DNA of 64,000 nucleotides, taken from assembly GCF_964204645.1 (NCBI RefSeq), contig NC_134033.1, positions 15,440,155 to 15,504,154 on the forward strand, in the 5' to 3' direction. Made by a program: the position numbers and the translations under genes. Below are positions 61,377 through 64,000 of the stretch, one piece after another (the stretch's first letter is position 1; each line of letters starts with the position of its first letter). Source of the DNA: Tubulanus polymorphus. Its lineage: Eukaryota > Nemertea > Palaeonemertea > Tubulaniformes > Tubulanidae. The notes under the pieces were generated by a model. That model saw nothing but the letters and a program-made list of their open reading frames with translations. It had not been told where the DNA came from and searched no databases.

Positions 61377-63690
61377 AATTTTACTGCGGAACAATCAAAT
61401 TATTTATTGAATTAAATAGAATATTTATTTCTAAGAGAGAAAAGATGATTTCATTTCTTATTTTAAGGCCCATAATCAAAAACGATATCTTGTTTCTCCT
61501 TATCGGCCGGGTCATTTTGTAAACTGTAGTGAAATTTGTCATGACAGTCATTTCTATAACTGCCGGGTCTGTTATTAGTATAATAGTAGCTAGCTTGATC
61601 ATGATTTCTGAAAAATACTTATATTGGGCAGACGGGTAAACTTTTAAGCTCAGCAGAAATGAGAAGCAAGGTATCAATTTTTTTAGCCTGAAGCATTTTA
61701 GAGAATATCTCAATCTGTCACTGTCTATTTCTGGTGTATTATTACATGACATCTCACTGATGCAAAGTGGTACTGATGGTGGTAGAGGATATGAACCCGA
61801 TACCTAGGACATCCCTAAAAAAGTTCCTATTTCCGATGGATGGTGCCTATGAAATAGCGGCCTGTTTTAAGAATAGTGGTCAACTCAAATCTTACAGCTC
61901 ATAGTTCGGCAAAATTAGAATGTTAACGCCTCTTATTCAGTATTGAGACCATACTCACAATCGGTATCAAACTTCACAGAGGCTCGTATCAGAGTTGTAG
62001 ACTGTTAATCCAGTGTTATTTTATATACGTTTTACTACAATAAGGATGGGGTTAGTACCTAGCCGTTGTTCCTCAAAGTCAAACAACGTAACAGTTGTAG
62101 AGAACCGTAACAACGACTGGTATTCGGACTAGGATGGGGTGTATGGTTTGAGAATAAGTTTAATGGGTCATCTGTAAAACTGATGCGCAAGAAAACAAAA
62201 GTTTTGAATATTCGCGCGAGAAAACAAAAAATGGGCAAATGTAAGATTTTGATATAGAAAATATGCCGTATATGCGATTTCCAGGCATGGAAACAAAATC
62301 CACACCTAACATAACATAACAAACGCCCCTTTTTAGAAAGTACCCATCTATCTTCGGGACAGGCAACCAGATGCAGACTATCGTATCACAAGGTGCTTTC
62401 GATTCAAGCCGTACTAGTTTAATCGTTCATTTTTCGGAGGTTGAAAATAGACAAAACAACACAAAAGTCATGGAATTTGTTTTGTCAAATCGGATTTGAT
62501 TTTCCTAATTATAATTTGCTAGTCACGTGTAATCTATTCAAATAAGATTTGCACAACAGGATGAATTTGACGACTTATTCAAAACGGCTGACAGGAAAAA
62601 AACTGCCCCGGTTATTGAAATATTATTTCCTATGAATGAGTTTCAATTTGTCTAAGTTTTGACCAATCTATATATCAGTGTTTCGAAAAAATCACCTCCG
62701 GATGATTTGATATCGCTGTGAATTTGATACCGTGTTAATTCAACAAGAAACGAAATTCTTATATGGACTTATCTAAATTTACATGATGATGTACGTTTAA
62801 TCCAGTATCTAAATTAAAGAAAAAAAATTATTTTTTCTTAAATTATAGGAGTGTAAATAAAGCATGAAGTTTCTGGCAGAATTTCAGAGAATCCGTGCTC
62901 GAAGTAATTAAAAAAGCCTAATATGTCTCCCCTCAATTGAATCAAGGACTATTTCTGTCTTGACGGCGGGATCTCCGTGATAACTGCATGAATGATGATT
63001 AATCGCGAGGTAGTTGGGTTTCCCCCCAATGACTCAAATAGACCACTTTCCTCGTGCATGGTGTTAGTTAGTTATCTCGGGGTACATGAACTGTCCGTGA
63101 CTAATAAACTAATTTCATTAGTAAATGTTTACGCGGTTTCTATGATATGAAGACCTGTGTTGGTGTGAATCTTTTACTGAAGTGCTATCGGTCGGTATAA
63201 TTTATAAATTATTTTAGAATTTAAGAAAAAAAAACAGGCGGCGACTATAATAAACTACGGAAGTAGCTGTTGGGAATCAAGTAATTTACTTCATGGCCTT
63301 ATTAAAGTTCCTCCACTATATTGTTAAGCTGACTACTGGCGCGTATTCAACCCGGCGGTGGAACCTTTCTTAATGTAAAACCATTCAACAATTGAGACAC
63401 AATTGCGCCTTTTCAGAGTTGTTCATATCATTTATACGCGCCATTGAATACGTCACCGGCTGACCACGGTGTACACAAGCATACGCCATTCACCTCAGCT
63501 TACTCACACTGTGAACATGCTACCGTGGATTCTCCTCCTGGCGATTTTCGCTGCGCTCCCGCTCTTGCTCCTGTTCCTGCTTCCTGAGGAACGACATCTT
63601 TATGTTTTATGTGTTACTGTTCGTCTCTGTGCTGTCCTGTACTGTTCCGTGTTCATTAATCCGTTCTATTTTTCAGGTTTTAACCCGTTT
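61377..63690. other. Intergenic region right of MPI
   Basis: No gene recognised. The stretch 61490-61680 (TTGTTTCTCCTTATCGGCCG … CTCAGCAGAAATGAGAAGCA) resembles 14790-14970 and 27480-27670 and is a dispersed repeat. The rest is AT-rich unique-looking sequence. Confidence 0.6.
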
Positions 63691-63990
63691 TATTTTTCAG
63701 GGCCGATTTCTCTGTCGAATTTCAACGTTTGCTGGAACAAAACTAATGTCCGAAAGCGTCAGCTCTCCTTCGCCGGTCACGTGTCGAGGATGTCAGACAA
63801 AGCGTCGGTCAGGAAATGGCTGCCCTCTACACGCCCTCATACGGAACACGAAAACCAGGATGACGAGGCCTCACTGCCCCCACCTATCTACAAAGTGTGC
63901 TGAGTGATGTCAATGACGGGCATATCCGTGGGATTGCGCGGGATACAAATGGAGCGGTTATACTGGATTGTCACGCTACTAGCATTCATT
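63690..63990 (+). pseudogene. Decayed 3' end of a LINE-type reverse transcriptase ORF
   Basis: The frame contains KRQLSFAGHVSRMSDKASVR, which fits the 'RxLxxxGHVxRM' motif near the C-terminus of many LINE reverse transcriptases. After a frame change, APTYLQSVLSDVNDGHIRG resembles the following GRPRxxYxxxL… segment. At least one frameshift or stop separates them, so it is a relic. The edge of the window cuts it. Confidence 0.45.
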
Positions 63991-64000
63991 GTGTCCTTGT

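Noticed and set aside
63469-63903. Possible secreted/membrane protein (MLPWILLLAIFAALPLLLLF)
   Set aside because: The hydrophobic start looks like a signal anchor, but the downstream part matches a decayed LINE tail and the frame has no splice or family support. It could still be the first exon of a gene continuing to the right.

Overview
This is a eukaryotic, intron-rich window from a bilaterian animal genome. The genes are animal-specific (RYK, AKAP14) or have animal-type architecture. Introns have GT-AG borders and run from about 90 bases to 6 kb, and intergenic DNA is full of foldback/MITE-like repeats and minisatellites. I favour a marine invertebrate, possibly a lophotrochozoan, but nothing here fixes the phylum. 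There are no operons, ribosome binding sites or CRISPR arrays. The exon models below were built by hand from splice signals, reading-phase agreement and family resemblance.

Layout. (1) Minus strand, 209-7484: senataxin-like gene (SETX). Its 3' part, including the helicase, lies off the left edge. (2) Plus strand, 8491-25063: complete RYK Wnt-receptor pseudokinase, 13 coding exons, 633 aa. Its introns carry very large tandem arrays. (3) 25.1-31.5 kb: RYK 3' UTR, then repeats only. (4) Plus strand, 31538-36365: secreted protein of 417 aa with three CUB-like modules, each built from two exons. (5) 36.4-45.3 kb: repeats and microsatellites, no gene recognised. (6) Minus strand, 45324-46630, probably starting at 49429: Kruppel-type five-finger C2H2 factor. 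(7) Minus strand, 50238-52639: AKAP14, a small A-kinase anchoring protein of 189 aa. (8) Minus strand, 54180-57063: 181-aa protein made of a PYM/eIF2A-type C-terminal region. (9) Plus strand, 57535-61376: complete mannose-6-phosphate isomerase (MPI), 409 aa, head to head with gene 8. (10) 61.4-64 kb: no gene; a decayed LINE-like reverse-transcriptase tail lies at the right edge.

The genes do not form a pathway. They are neighbours with separate jobs: R-loop resolution (SETX), Wnt reception (RYK), an extracellular CUB protein, transcription control, PKA anchoring, RNA/ribosome-associated function, and mannose metabolism. The most unusual material is the repeat biology. It includes tandem copies of a 3' splice site directly before an AKAP14 exon, and a RYK exon lying between two 34-bp satellite arrays that share a leader. 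It also includes foldback elements carrying tRNA-like promoter boxes at both tips, several MITE families with similar tips, and intronic repeats that keep a reading frame open out of an exon.
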